In this document: positions 42,595 through 52,590 of the stretch, piece by piece | How positions within the stretch are numbered: the stretch's first letter is position 1 | How the letters are laid out: every line of letters begins with the position of its first letter | Source: Aggregatilinea lenta | GTDB taxonomy: Bacteria; Chloroflexota; Anaerolineae; Aggregatilineales; Aggregatilineaceae | Direction of reading: 5' to 3' | Length of the DNA stretch: 64,000 bases | NCBI RefSeq assembly: GCF_003569045.1 | Contig: NZ_BFCB01000004.1 | Location: forward strand, 124,001 to 188,000 | Notes under the pieces: model-generated | Told to the model about the DNA's origin: nothing | What the model saw: only the letters and a program-made list of their open reading frames with translations | Database searches by the model: none | Translations under genes and position numbers: made by a program

Positions 42595-44544
42595 TTACTG
42601 CGCGAGGTAGCCGGCGGCGGCTTCCAACCAGACCAACGCCGAGTCCCAGACCTCGAACGCTGACGCGTCGTCCGCTTCGGCGTGCAGCGCGATATCGAGC
42701 AGCACGAACACGTCCACGTCGGCCTGATACGCAGCCAGCGGGATCGCCTGGGCCAGAAACTCGGCGGCGTGCAGCGCGTCTCCTGCCTCGATCCAGGCTT
42801 GCGCGGCGTCCGTGTAGAGCGCGAGCAGGCCCGGCGCGTCCGCGTCCAGGACGTCCGGTGACAACTCAAGGGCGCTGGTAGCGGCGTCGAGGCTGGCGTC
42901 GAGTTGGTCCGTCTGCGCGAACGCAATCGCCAGCAGCAGGTACGCGTGCTGGCGCTGGGTGACACTGGCCGCTTTTTGCCACTCGCCAGAGTCCGGGGTC
43001 GGGAAGTCGCCCATAACAGCCTGGGTGAGCACGTCGACGGCTTGATCGATGTCGCCCTGGTCCAGCAGGGCGCTGCCGAGACCGACGTAGGCCGGGCCGT
43101 AAGCGGGATCTGACACGACTGCTGCTTCGAAGGCGGCTAGACTGTCCGGCGCGTAGGCCGGATTGAGCGCCAGAATCTGGCCGAGGGCGTGCAGCACCGG
43201 GGCGATGGGGTCGAGATCTGCCGCGTGCTCGAAGGCCGCGACGACTGCGTCGTAGGGTGCCAGCGTCACGTCCGCCTGTGCGACGGCGTCGCGGTAGGCG
43301 GCCAGCACGAGGTCGGCGTCGGCCACAATCGCCGCGGTCAGGGCATCGTCGGCGGCCTGCTCGTCTCCCAGTTGGCGGTAGACGCGGGCCAGGGCAAGCT
43401 GCGCGTGCGGCAGGTCGGGTTTCATCTCGACGGCCTGCACCAGCCAGGCGATGCCCTCATCGACTTGGCCCAGGACCAGACGAGTTTCGCCCCATTCGGC
43501 CATGACTTCGGGAATGTGCCCGTAGCTCGCGTAGAGGTGCGCCAGCCGGTCGTACGCCTCGTCGTCGCGGCCTTCCTCGCGCAGAGCGCGGATGGTGGAC
43601 AGATCGCGCAGCAGGGCGGGTAGATCGAGCAGCTGGTTGGCGACCGGGCGCGGTCGCGCGGGCGAAAACTCGGCGGCGGGCGCGAGGGCGCGGCGAATTT
43701 CGCTCAGGAAGGCGCGCGCGCTGGCCGGGCGATCCGCCGGATCTTTGGCGAGGGCGTGCAGCAGGGGCTGGCGCAGCGCAGTGGGGACGGACGGATCGCC
43801 GGGATTGAGCGGCAGCGGATCGTCGTCCGCAATTGCGTCCAGCAGGGCATCTTCGCCGTCGGATTCCGCGTCATAGTCCAGGTAGAAGTCGCCCGTCACG
43901 GCTTCGTAGAGCACCACGGCCAGCGCGTAGAGGTCGGAGCGCGGCGTGACCTCCTGGCCGAGCGCCTGTTCGGGCGACATGTACATCAGCGTGCCGGGTT
44001 GGGGGCCGGTCGCGTCGTTCGCGCCGGACGCGCTGGCCGTGCGCATGTGCGCCAAGCCGAAATCGGTCAGCTTGAAGCGACCCTCGTCGTCGAGTAAGAT
44101 GTTTTCCGGCTTGATGTCGCGGTGAATCACACCACGGGCATGCAGCGTGTCGAGCGCGTGGCAGATGTTCGCGGCGACGCGCAGGAACAGCGTGCGGTCC
44201 AGCGGGCCGCGCCGCTCGACCAGCCCGCGCAGATCTCCACCGGGCAGATATTCCATGATCAGGAACAGGGCGTCTGAGTGCTCGCGCAAGGCATAGGTCT
44301 GCACGATGTTGGGGTGGTTAAGGCTGGCCGCCAGCCGCGCCTCGCGGATGAACCACTCGCGCGTGCCTTCTTCCACGAAGGCTTGCGGATTGAGCTGCTT
44401 GATGGCGACCGGGCGCAGCAGGGTGGTGTCTTCGGCCCGGTAGACGACGCTGAAGCCGCCGCTGCCGATCTGCTCTACGATCTCGTATTCGCCGAGCCGG
44501 TCGCCCGGTTCCAGCCGCAGGAGGTTGCCGTCAAAGAGTGCCAC
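42595..44544 (-). CDS. Serine/threonine protein kinase with C-terminal TPR domain
   Basis: 649 residues. N-terminal Hanks-type kinase (about 16-280): glycine loop IGSGGFSVVYRA, VAIKQL Lys, catalytic HRDIKPENILL, DFG in LTDFGLAH and APE-like SPEQALG. All catalytic residues are present. No membrane helix is visible, so it is cytoplasmic. The C-terminal ~350 residues are helical repeats of TPR type (for example WLVQAVEMKPDLPHAQLALARVYRQLG). Its substrates are unknown. It follows convergently after the histidine phosphatase. Confidence 0.93.
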   Translation of the reverse strand: MALFDGNLLRLEPGDRLGEYEIVEQIGSGGFSVVYRAEDTTLLRPVAIKQLNPQAFVEEGTREWFIREARLAASLNHPNIVQTYALREHSDALFLIMEYLPGGDLRGLVERRGPLDRTLFLRVAANICHALDTLHARGVIHRDIKPENILLDDEGRFKLTDFGLAHMRTASASGANDATGPQPGTLMYMSPEQALGQEVTPRSDLYALAVVLYEAVTGDFYLDYDAESDGEDALLDAIADDDPLPLNPGDPSVPTALRQPLLHALAKDPADRPASARAFLSEIRRALAPAAEFSPARPRPVANQLLDLPALLRDLSTIRALREEGRDDEAYDRLAHLYASYGHIPEVMAEWGETRLVLGQVDEGIAWLVQAVEMKPDLPHAQLALARVYRQLGDEQAADDALTAAIVADADLVLAAYRDAVAQADVTLAPYDAVVAAFEHAADLDPIAPVLHALGQILALNPAYAPDSLAAFEAAVVSDPAYGPAYVGLGSALLDQGDIDQAVDVLTQAVMGDFPTPDSGEWQKAASVTQRQHAYLLLAIAFAQTDQLDASLDAATSALELSPDVLDADAPGLLALYTDAAQAWIEAGDALHAAEFLAQAIPLAAYQADVDVFVLLDIALHAEADDASAFEVWDSALVWLEAAAGYLAQ

Positions 44545-44673
44545 GAAGCTGTCCTATGCCTGTTGGAGCTGCGTCGCCGGGCGGAGTGGTCCGCGCGAGC
44601 GCGCGGCGGCTAACGCAGCCCATGAATGAAGTCAAGTATACAAACGATCCGGGCCGAATGCCGGGCATGAAAA

Positions 44674-44697
44674 CGTCCCGGCTGTGAGACCGGGACG
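44674..44697 (-). terminator. Intrinsic terminator of the glycosidase gene
   Basis: CGTCCCGG (44674-44681) / CCGGGACG (44690-44697), TTTT on the minus strand next to it. It follows the stop of the secreted glycosidase by about 30 bases. Confidence 0.75.
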
Positions 44698-44727
44698 CAT
44701 TCGAGCTGTTTCAGGCGTGTGAGGGCG

Positions 44728-46122
44728 TTACTGCAGCACGCTCGCCAGCGCCGTGCAGGCCGGACAGGTCCCGTCCGCGCGGACGATGGCATAGCCCGCC
44801 TGCGGGTCGGACCCCCAGGTGGTGAAGTCCACATTGAAGACGATCATCAGGCGGACGCGGCCACTGGTCGCGGCGGCCACGGCGGCCTCGGCCATCCACT
44901 GCGCCTGCTGCGCGATAGTCGTGTTCTGCGCCCAGGAGAAGCCGCCCGGCAGGGTACCGTAGCCTTCGGGCGTCAGGTAGCCCAGCTCGGTGAAGCACGC
45001 CTGCTTGCCGCCGAAGGGGGCCAGCGCGCGGCTGAGCATCGAGCCGAAGTAGCGGGTCGGGTAGCTGTCACGCGGATCGCCGCTGCTCTGCGTGGGGCTG
45101 ATGATGCCCTCGTTATAGTGCACGCCGATGCAGTCCGCGTACTGGCCCGCACCTGCGGTCGCCATCTGTTGGAGGTACGCGTCGTCGTTGCAGCCCTGGT
45201 CGGTGCAGCCTGCCGCGCCGAAGTAGCCGGTAGGGGCCAGCGCGCCGGTGATCACCAGCGTATTCGGGTTGGATGCCTTGATCGCGTTGTAAGCCTTCGC
45301 CAGCAGCGGCACGTAGTTCGAGCCGTTGATCTGCCCGGCGGGCCATTCGCGGTCGATGTTCATTTCGTTCCAGATCTCGATGGCGTCCGCGCCGGAGGCC
45401 GCGAGGCTGCCCACGAACTGCGCATACTGGTCCTGGTAGGCGGAATTCATGACCTGATTGTGATCGCCGACGACGGAGAACAGGATCTTGAAGCCGTTGG
45501 CGTGCGCTTCGGTGATGAAGCCCGCGCCGCTCTGGCCCATCGAGAGCTGGAGCTTGACCCACGTCATGCCTGCCGACTTCATTGCGTTGACCGTGCTGCC
45601 GGACATACCAGTCACCTGGCCGCCGATTTCAAAGCCACCGCTGACTGCCGATCCGCTCACCGGGGCGGGCAGGCCGCTGGTGTCTGCCGTTGTATCCGCT
45701 GCGGGGGCCGCGCCGGAGGTGACCTGATCGCAGATGGTGATGATCTTGGCGTTGAAGCTGGTACGCACTTCGTACTGCGCGCCGCCCATCGTCGTGATCA
45801 GGAAGCGCCAGCCGAAGTAGATCTGCTGCGGCTCTTCGCCTTCGGGCATGACGCGGCAGTCGTCGATGCCGCCCACAAATTCCATCTCGTCAAACGTCCA
45901 CTGCTGGACGAAGGTGAGATCCTGATGAATGTCCTGCTCCAGCGCGTCACGCGCGGCAGAGAACGCGATCCAGGTCGGATCGGTCGGGGTCGGGGTGGGG
46001 CCACCCTGGGCGGGGCTGGCGGAATCGGCAGGGGGCAGGGTGCCTGCGCTGACCGCCAGCGGGGTGAGGCCAAGCGCCAAAACCAGCGTGACCGCAGTCG
46101 TCAAGAGAGTGAGCTTACGCAT
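44728..46122 (-). CDS. Secreted clan A glycoside hydrolase-like protein
   Basis: 464 residues from ATG 46122, the start of a signal peptide (LLTTAVTLVLALGLTPLAVSA); a GTG-type frame up to 46227 is rejected. After a Pro/Thr linker and an N-terminal beta region, a TIM barrel shows GMTWVKLQLSMGQSG, then the acid/base E253 in IEIWNEMNIDREW and the likely nucleophile E379 in CFTELGYL. The pair is typical of GH clan A (GH5/GH39/PslG-like). Substrate unknown, probably an extracellular polysaccharide. Confidence 0.8.
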   Translation of the reverse strand: MRKLTLLTTAVTLVLALGLTPLAVSAGTLPPADSASPAQGGPTPTPTDPTWIAFSAARDALEQDIHQDLTFVQQWTFDEMEFVGGIDDCRVMPEGEEPQQIYFGWRFLITTMGGAQYEVRTSFNAKIITICDQVTSGAAPAADTTADTSGLPAPVSGSAVSGGFEIGGQVTGMSGSTVNAMKSAGMTWVKLQLSMGQSGAGFITEAHANGFKILFSVVGDHNQVMNSAYQDQYAQFVGSLAASGADAIEIWNEMNIDREWPAGQINGSNYVPLLAKAYNAIKASNPNTLVITGALAPTGYFGAAGCTDQGCNDDAYLQQMATAGAGQYADCIGVHYNEGIISPTQSSGDPRDSYPTRYFGSMLSRALAPFGGKQACFTELGYLTPEGYGTLPGGFSWAQNTTIAQQAQWMAEAAVAAATSGRVRLMIVFNVDFTTWGSDPQAGYAIVRADGTCPACTALASVLQ

Positions 46123-46474
46123 ATTCACAGGTACGGTTCCTTTCAAGGGCCTTCGCGTGCCAGCGTGCCGGACCGGACGCCATCGCCAAAACACATCGAC
46201 GGGGCGGCCTGAAGTCAGCGCACCCACGATCTCGCTTATTCTGCTCGAAAAGGTGGATTTTGTCGAGGGGAACGCGCGGCGGTTGGCCTACTCTTGTCTG
46301 ACAGGAGCGCTTTTTGCGGTAGTGAGCGGTGCTGACGAGGCGTGATCGGATTGCAGGAGGAATGACTGTGATGGACCTGAGATGCGCAACTGTTGACCAT
46401 AGTGTATTCTGTGTACTATGTAATAACCGCCCGGGATCATCCGGCGGAGACAACTGGATGACAGGGAAAGGTGC
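46123..46474. other. Divergent intergenic region, no gene seen
   Basis: 352 bases between the secreted glycosidase (minus) and the large sensor kinase (plus). I see no conserved ORF or RNA. A TTGACC (46393-46398) with a TACTAT 15 bases on is a weak candidate for the kinase promoter. Confidence 0.4.
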
Positions 46475-49400
46475 ATGTCCGGGCAATCACAAGAGTACCA
46501 GTCAAAGCTGGCGCAAGCCGAACAGGAACTGCAGCGCGCGCAGGCACGAATTGCCGCGCTGGAGGCCGCGCAAGAGACGTCGCAGCGTGACGCGAGAGCA
46601 GCCGGCGAGATCGATGCGTGGGGTCTTATGGACATGCTGTCCGGTGCGTGCGAGATCATCGATACCAAGTGGCGCGTGGCCTACGTTAACGACGCAGCCG
46701 CGCGTTACAGCGGCCTTGCAAAAGACGAGATGCAGGGCCAGTTAATCACCGAGTGTCACCCCGGCATCGAAGCCAGCCCCTTATATCCCATTTTGCAGCA
46801 CTGCATGCAAGCGCGTGTTGACTACAGCGGCGAGTTTGAGTTCGCTGGCGACGGCAGCGGCCCTGTGTGGGTCGATATTCAAGTCCACCCTCTGCCAGTC
46901 GGCCTGCTGATTCGCGGCTTCGATATCACGGACCGCAAGCAAGCTCAAAGGCGTCTGCAAGCCAGCGAAGAACGACTGCGGCTGTTCGTGATGCACGCTC
47001 CGGCACCGATCGCGATGCTCGACAAGGACATGCGCTACATCGCGGCCAGCCGCCGCTGGTTTTCGGCTTACCGGCTGGACGACGTAGACGTCATCGGGCA
47101 GTCGCACTACGAGCTGTTCCCTGACCTGCCGGAACGATGGCGCGCCGCGCACCAGCTTGGCCTTGCGGGCACACCGTCCAGCGCTGATGCCGAGCCGTTC
47201 GTTCACCCCGACGGGCAGGTGGATTGGGCGCGGTGGGAGGTCCAGCCGTGGTATACCAGCGACGGTGAGGTGGGCGGCATCTTCTTGCTAACCGAAGACG
47301 TCACCCGTCAGAAAGAAGCGGAAGCGAAGCTGGCGTACCAATCGATGATCCTTTCGCACGTGCACGACGCCGTGATCGCGACTGACGACCAGTTCAGGGT
47401 CACCTACTGGAACCGGGCGGCAGAGCAGATGTTCGGTTGGACCGCCGACGAAATGATCGGGCAGTTGGGCGACGATCTGATGCAGAGCGAGTTTCACGGG
47501 ACGACACGCGAGTCCGCGATGAAGGATTTGTTCGCAGGCAAGTCGTACGATCTCGACGTGAGTTACCGGTGTAAGGACGGCAAACGCCTGGTGACGCAGT
47601 CCAACGCTGTGGCTCTGACCGGCCCGCACGGCGAATTTGCCGGGATGATCGTTTCGGCGCGCGACATCACCGAGCAAAAATGGGCCGAGCACCAGGTCCA
47701 GAAGCTGACTCGCACGCTTTCTGTTCTGAGCGATGTCAACCAGGCGATTGTCCGCGAGCGCGACCTGCGCAAGCTGCTGAACATGACATGCGAGATCGCC
47801 GTGCGCAGGGGCGATTTTCGTATGGCGTGGATCGGACTGATCGATTCGATCTCGCACCGGGTAACGCCTGTCGCTCGCGATGGGGTGGTGGGGGATTATC
47901 TCGACCGGCTGGCGCTGGATTTGAGTGGCGACATGCCTCCGCCGGAATGCCTGGAAGGCGCGCTGCAGCGGGGCGAACGCTGGATCTGCAACGATCTTGA
48001 ACAGGCGGCCACCGAAGCACCGGAACGCGAACTGGCGCTGACGCAGGGATACCGCGCCTGCGCGCTTTACCCGCTGCGTGTATCGGGCGAAACTCGCGGC
48101 GTCTTTGGGCTGTATACAGCCGACGCGCAGTTCTTCGACGAGGACGAGCTGCGGCTGCTGGACGAGATGGTGGGAGATGTTTCCTTTGCCATCGAGTTTG
48201 CTGAGCGCGATGCAGAGCGGAAACGGGTCGAAGAGGCGCTGCGCGCCAGCGAAGAGAAGTATCGCAGCCTGGTGGAAAGCTCCGATTCCGTGATCGCCAT
48301 GTTCGATGGGGATGGGACGGTGCTGTATGGCAATGAGATCGCCGCGCGCTCGCTGAACCTGACCCCCGAAACGATCATTGGCAAGTCGATGCACGAGTTG
48401 TTCCCCCCTGCTGTTGCCACCTATCAGCTGAACTCCATCAAGAGGGCGATCCAAACCGGCGTGGGATCGGTGGCTGAATCCCTGAGCGCTATCGCAGAGG
48501 GTAGACGCTGGTACCGGACGAGCGTGCAGCCCGTGCTCGACGCATCCGGCAAGGGCGTGGCCGCAACGATCAACGCCGTGGACATCACCGCGATTAAAGA
48601 GGTGGAAGAAGCGCTGCGCGAGGCGTATGACACGCTTGAGAAGCGCGTCGTGGAACGTACTGCCGAGCTGCAAGCAGCCAAAGACCGGCTTGAGGCGATC
48701 TTGAACAACAGCCCCAGCGGAATTTTGCTGCTCGATCTCGAGTTGCGCATCCGCCAGGCAAATGTGGCGTTCAGTCGCCTGTTTGCCAGCGAAAGCCCGG
48801 GCCATTTCGGCCAGTCGCTGCTCACCTACATTCACCCGGATGACAGGGGGCGCGTCGAAGCGTTGGTGGACACGCCAGCAGTCGCCCCGGTTGGCAGTCA
48901 CATCGAAGTGCGTGGCATTCGACCGGATGGCACCACCTTCGACGCGGAGTTGAGCATCGGCTACATCCATGAGGATGGCGCGGTCTGCATCGTGCAGGAC
49001 ATCACCGTGCGCAAAGCACAGGAGCAGCAACTTCGCTATCACGCCAGCGTGCAGAGCAGCATGAACGACGCCGTCATCGTGACCGACCTGGAGTTCCACA
49101 TTCAAAGCTGGAATCGGGCTGCGCAATTGATCTACGGCTGGCGCGAGGACGAAGTGCGCGGCCAGTCGGTCCTGGACCTCTTAGAGACGCAATACGATGA
49201 ATCGAGTGGGCAGCGCGCGCAGATTCGCGAACAGTACGCACGGGCGGGCCACTGGGCCGGCGAGGTGATCCAGAAGCATAAGGACGGCTCGCCCATTTTC
49301 GTGCGCTCATCCGTGACGACGATTCGAGATGAGCAGGGACACCCCTACGGGATGGTGGCCGTGAACAGTGACATCACGGAGCGTAAGGCTGCTGAGCATT

Positions 49401-51286
49401 CCCTGCATACTTATGCAGCGGAGATCCACGACCTGTACAACAACGCCCCGTGCGGATACCACTCGTTGAACGAAGACGGCGTGTTTGTGCAGATCAACGA
49501 TACGGAACTGCAATGGCTGGGCTACAGCCGCGACGAGGTCTTGAACAAGTTGTCGTTCAGGGACATTGTGACGCCCGAAAGCCGGAAAGAGTTCGAAGCC
49601 AGTTTCCCGCTGTTCAAGAAACGCGGCTGGATCACCGATCAGGAATTCGATCTCGTCCGTAAGGATGGAAGCACGCTTCACGTGCTGATCAGCGCGACGG
49701 CGATTACCGATGACAACGGGCGGTACGTTATGAGCCGCACGACGCTCTTTGACATCACCGAACTGAAACGCGCCCAGGAGGCGATCCGCGAAAACGAGCT
49801 GCGCTATCGCTTGCTGGCGGACAACGTGACCGATGTCGTGCTGCGTGCCGATTTAGCAGGGAACTACGTCTACATCTCGCCGTCGTGCACGGCGGTGATG
49901 GGCTATACGCCCGACGAGCTGCTGGGGCGGAAGACGCTCGACTTCGTCCATCCCGATGATCTTGGCATCGCGGCAAAAGCGGTCCAGCGCGCCCTGACGG
50001 CGGGCGATCCGGAATTCAGAATTAATGTGCGGTTCCATCACCGGGCCGGGCACTACGTGTGGCTGGAGACGGTGGGGCAGATGATCTACGCGCAGCACTC
50101 CGGCGAGCCGGAAGGCTACGTCGCCTCGGCGCGCGAGGTTACGGCTCGTAAGCAAGCCGAAGACGCCCTGCGCGAGAGTGAGGGCCGCTTCCGCTCGGTA
50201 ATCGACGCGGCCACCGACTACATACTGCTGCTCAACCGGGGCGGCAAGGTCCGTATGGCGAACCCAACGGCCCTGCGCGACCTGGGCTATGAGGAAGATC
50301 AGGTGGTCGGCCAGTTGGTGACGGCGTTCTTCTTGCCCGACTCGCAGGCCGCCTTCGGGGCGGAATTCCCGCATCTGCTCGAAACGGGCACGCTGCGCAG
50401 CGAAAAGCGGCTGCTGCGCAAAGACGGGTCGGCTGCCGATATGGACTGCTCGTGGTCGGTGGCCTATGACGAAGCGAGGCAGCCGCAGTCCGTGGTCGTG
50501 GTCATGCGCGACATCGCCGAGCGCAAACGCGCCGAGGAAGCGCTGCGGCAGGCGCTGGAGAAAGAGCGAGAGCTGGGCGATCTGAAGTCGCGCTTCGTGT
50601 CGATGGCGTCGCACGAATTCCGCACGCCGCTGGCGACCATCCTGGCCCTGACCGAGATGCTGATTACCTACCGGCACCAACTGGCCGACGAGCACATCGC
50701 GCACCGGCTGGACAACATCAAAGAGCAGGTCGGGCACCTGACGGACATTATGGAAGATGTGCTGCAACTCGCCCGCATGCAGGCCCGCAGGGTGGAGTTC
50801 AATCCCGCGCCGGTTGACCTGGACGCGCTGTGCCGCAGCATCATCGACGAGTACCAGAGCCAGCCGCCGGTGCAGCACCACGTGAGCTACACGTGCAACC
50901 CTGCACTGCGCCACGTCGTGCTCGATCGCAAGCTGATGCGACAGATCATCGGCAACCTGATCTCGAATGCCATCAAATATTCCCCTGAGAAGCATGCGGT
51001 TGTCGTAACGCTGGATTATGTGGACGAGGCGCTGGTTTTGTCAGTGCGCGATGAGGGTATCGGCATCCCGGCGGCGGATCTGAAACACCTGTTTGAACCG
51101 TTCCATCGCGGTAGCAATGTGGGCACCATCGCCGGGACGGGGTTAGGGCTGAATATCGTCAAGGAATCTGTGGACCTTCACAGTGGCGATATCAGGGTAA
51201 CCAGCGACACAGGAGGCACAACGTTTACCGTCACGATTCCAGTTGCGATCCAAGGAGAAAGTGATGCCAAAGATTCTGGTCATTGA
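46475..51286 (+). CDS. Large cytoplasmic sensor histidine kinase with nine PAS domains and one GAF
   Basis: 1603 residues without a membrane helix. A coiled coil (~1-45) is followed by PAS1-3 (about 50-410), a GAF domain (about 413-580; LLNMTCEIAVRRGDFRMAWIGLID) and PAS4-9 (about 592-1350), each ending in a DITxRK-type linker. Then come HisKA with His1380 in SMASHEFRTPLATI and HATPase_c (NLISNAIKYSPE, DEGIGIPAADL, GTGLGLNIVKESVDLH). All kinase boxes are intact. It overlaps the next gene by 23 bases, so it probably signals to that REC-kinase. Multiple PAS domains suggest redox, light or ligand input; no specific ligand can be read. Confidence 0.93.
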   Translation: MSGQSQEYQSKLAQAEQELQRAQARIAALEAAQETSQRDARAAGEIDAWGLMDMLSGACEIIDTKWRVAYVNDAAARYSGLAKDEMQGQLITECHPGIEASPLYPILQHCMQARVDYSGEFEFAGDGSGPVWVDIQVHPLPVGLLIRGFDITDRKQAQRRLQASEERLRLFVMHAPAPIAMLDKDMRYIAASRRWFSAYRLDDVDVIGQSHYELFPDLPERWRAAHQLGLAGTPSSADAEPFVHPDGQVDWARWEVQPWYTSDGEVGGIFLLTEDVTRQKEAEAKLAYQSMILSHVHDAVIATDDQFRVTYWNRAAEQMFGWTADEMIGQLGDDLMQSEFHGTTRESAMKDLFAGKSYDLDVSYRCKDGKRLVTQSNAVALTGPHGEFAGMIVSARDITEQKWAEHQVQKLTRTLSVLSDVNQAIVRERDLRKLLNMTCEIAVRRGDFRMAWIGLIDSISHRVTPVARDGVVGDYLDRLALDLSGDMPPPECLEGALQRGERWICNDLEQAATEAPERELALTQGYRACALYPLRVSGETRGVFGLYTADAQFFDEDELRLLDEMVGDVSFAIEFAERDAERKRVEEALRASEEKYRSLVESSDSVIAMFDGDGTVLYGNEIAARSLNLTPETIIGKSMHELFPPAVATYQLNSIKRAIQTGVGSVAESLSAIAEGRRWYRTSVQPVLDASGKGVAATINAVDITAIKEVEEALREAYDTLEKRVVERTAELQAAKDRLEAILNNSPSGILLLDLELRIRQANVAFSRLFASESPGHFGQSLLTYIHPDDRGRVEALVDTPAVAPVGSHIEVRGIRPDGTTFDAELSIGYIHEDGAVCIVQDITVRKAQEQQLRYHASVQSSMNDAVIVTDLEFHIQSWNRAAQLIYGWREDEVRGQSVLDLLETQYDESSGQRAQIREQYARAGHWAGEVIQKHKDGSPIFVRSSVTTIRDEQGHPYGMVAVNSDITERKAAEHSLHTYAAEIHDLYNNAPCGYHSLNEDGVFVQINDTELQWLGYSRDEVLNKLSFRDIVTPESRKEFEASFPLFKKRGWITDQEFDLVRKDGSTLHVLISATAITDDNGRYVMSRTTLFDITELKRAQEAIRENELRYRLLADNVTDVVLRADLAGNYVYISPSCTAVMGYTPDELLGRKTLDFVHPDDLGIAAKAVQRALTAGDPEFRINVRFHHRAGHYVWLETVGQMIYAQHSGEPEGYVASAREVTARKQAEDALRESEGRFRSVIDAATDYILLLNRGGKVRMANPTALRDLGYEEDQVVGQLVTAFFLPDSQAAFGAEFPHLLETGTLRSEKRLLRKDGSAADMDCSWSVAYDEARQPQSVVVVMRDIAERKRAEEALRQALEKERELGDLKSRFVSMASHEFRTPLATILALTEMLITYRHQLADEHIAHRLDNIKEQVGHLTDIMEDVLQLARMQARRVEFNPAPVDLDALCRSIIDEYQSQPPVQHHVSYTCNPALRHVVLDRKLMRQIIGNLISNAIKYSPEKHAVVVTLDYVDEALVLSVRDEGIGIPAADLKHLFEPFHRGSNVGTIAGTGLGLNIVKESVDLHSGDIRVTSDTGGTTFTVTIPVAIQGESDAKDSGH

Positions 51287-52430
51287 GGACGAGGGCGTTC
51301 TTCGCGAAGAAATCGTCGCATGGCTTCATTTGGAGGGCTACGAGGCGTTCGGGGCAGCGGATGGCGTGGAGGGTGTCGCGGCGGCGTTCAAGCTGCGGCC
51401 CGACCTGATTATCTGCGACATTACAATGCCACGCCTGGACGGCTATGGCGTGCTGCTGGAGCTGCATTCAAACCCGGCGACCGCGACGGTGCCGTTTATC
51501 TTCATGACGGCGCGGGTTGCGCATGACGACATGCGGCACGGCATGAGCCTGGGCGCGGACGACTACGTCACCAAGCCGTTTAGCCTGGTCGATCTGCTGC
51601 AGACCGTGGAAAGCCGCCTGCAGCGGAAACGGATGCAAGAGCAGATGTACCAGCAGGAGATCGAACAGCTTCAGAAGGCTATCAACGAAGAGCACGAGCA
51701 GCGCGCGTTCAAGGCCAAACTGGTGGCCATGTTCTCGCACGATTTTCGCAACCCGCTGTCGAGCATCATGTCATCCAACAGCCTCCTGCGCGATTATTAC
51801 GATCGCATGGACAAGACCAGCCGCGACGAGCACTTTTCATATATCGACTCATCCGTGCGGCAGTTGATCCAGATGTTGGACGACATGCTGCTGGTGGGCC
51901 AGATGGATTCCGGCAACCTGACGCTGAAGTCAGAGATACTCAACGTCGGGGTGTTTTTCCAGGGCGTGGTGGACGAGTTCCGCGTTCTGTACCGCAAGTC
52001 GCATGAGATTCAGTTTGAGTGCCCGGACTCGCTGGTGGCGGTTGGCGATTCGCGCCTGCTGCGCCAGATCGCATCGAACCTGATCTCGAACGCGGTCAAA
52101 TATTCACCGCAGGGAGGCGAGATCGCGGTGACGGTCGAGCGCGGCGACAGCGTCTATTCGCTGTCTGTCGCGGATCAGGGGATTGGCATCCCTGACGAGG
52201 AACTGTCGCAGTTGTTTGAGGCGTTCCGCCGGGCGTCGAACGTGGGCAAGGTGCGCGGCACAGGCCTGGGACTGGCGATTGTCCGGCAGGCGGCGGATTT
52301 GCACGAGGGCAAGGTCGAGATCGAGAGCCAGCTGGGCACGGGCACGTGTGTCTGCGTCACGCTGCCGACGTGCCCCGGAAACAGCGATGCGGAAGTCAGA
52401 AAGGTGATGGAAGAGAGCGGTGCGTTGTAG
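51264..52430 (+). CDS. REC-HisKA-HATPase regulator kinase
   Basis: 388 residues from ATG 51264 (GGAGAAA before it). REC domain with phospho-acceptor Asp in LIICDITMPRLDG and Lys in YVTKPFS; a coiled-coil linker; HisKA with His in MFSHDFRNPLSS; HATPase_c (NLISNAVKYSPQ, DQGIGIPDEEL, GTGLGLAIVRQAADLH). The start lies within the end of the multi-PAS kinase, so the two are made together. A second phosphorelay step is a plausible reading. Same architecture as the protein at 33669. Confidence 0.92.
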   Translation: MPKILVIEDEGVLREEIVAWLHLEGYEAFGAADGVEGVAAAFKLRPDLIICDITMPRLDGYGVLLELHSNPATATVPFIFMTARVAHDDMRHGMSLGADDYVTKPFSLVDLLQTVESRLQRKRMQEQMYQQEIEQLQKAINEEHEQRAFKAKLVAMFSHDFRNPLSSIMSSNSLLRDYYDRMDKTSRDEHFSYIDSSVRQLIQMLDDMLLVGQMDSGNLTLKSEILNVGVFFQGVVDEFRVLYRKSHEIQFECPDSLVAVGDSRLLRQIASNLISNAVKYSPQGGEIAVTVERGDSVYSLSVADQGIGIPDEELSQLFEAFRRASNVGKVRGTGLGLAIVRQAADLHEGKVEIESQLGTGTCVCVTLPTCPGNSDAEVRKVMEESGAL

Positions 52431-52533
52431 GCGCTGCGCGGACGAGTACAACTAAAGTTTCTTAACTTTAAAGATTCTGGAACTTACACTTACGGTTATG
52501 CCGGGTGCGTAGCGGGCGCATCGGGCGGAAATA

Positions 52534-52561
52534 CAAAGGCGACGCCGCTGCGCCGCCTTTG
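52534..52561. terminator. Probable terminator hairpin between convergent genes
   Basis: CAAAGGCG (52534-52541) / CGCCTTTG (52554-52561) with GC-rich loop. No long T-run. Confidence 0.5.
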
Positions 52562-52590
52562 CGTGAGTCCACGTCAGGCCCTCTGCAGGC

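Noticed and set aside
47288-49126. 612-codon minus-strand ORF antisense to the multi-PAS kinase
   Set aside because: No motifs; the PAS and GAF domains on the plus strand are unambiguous.
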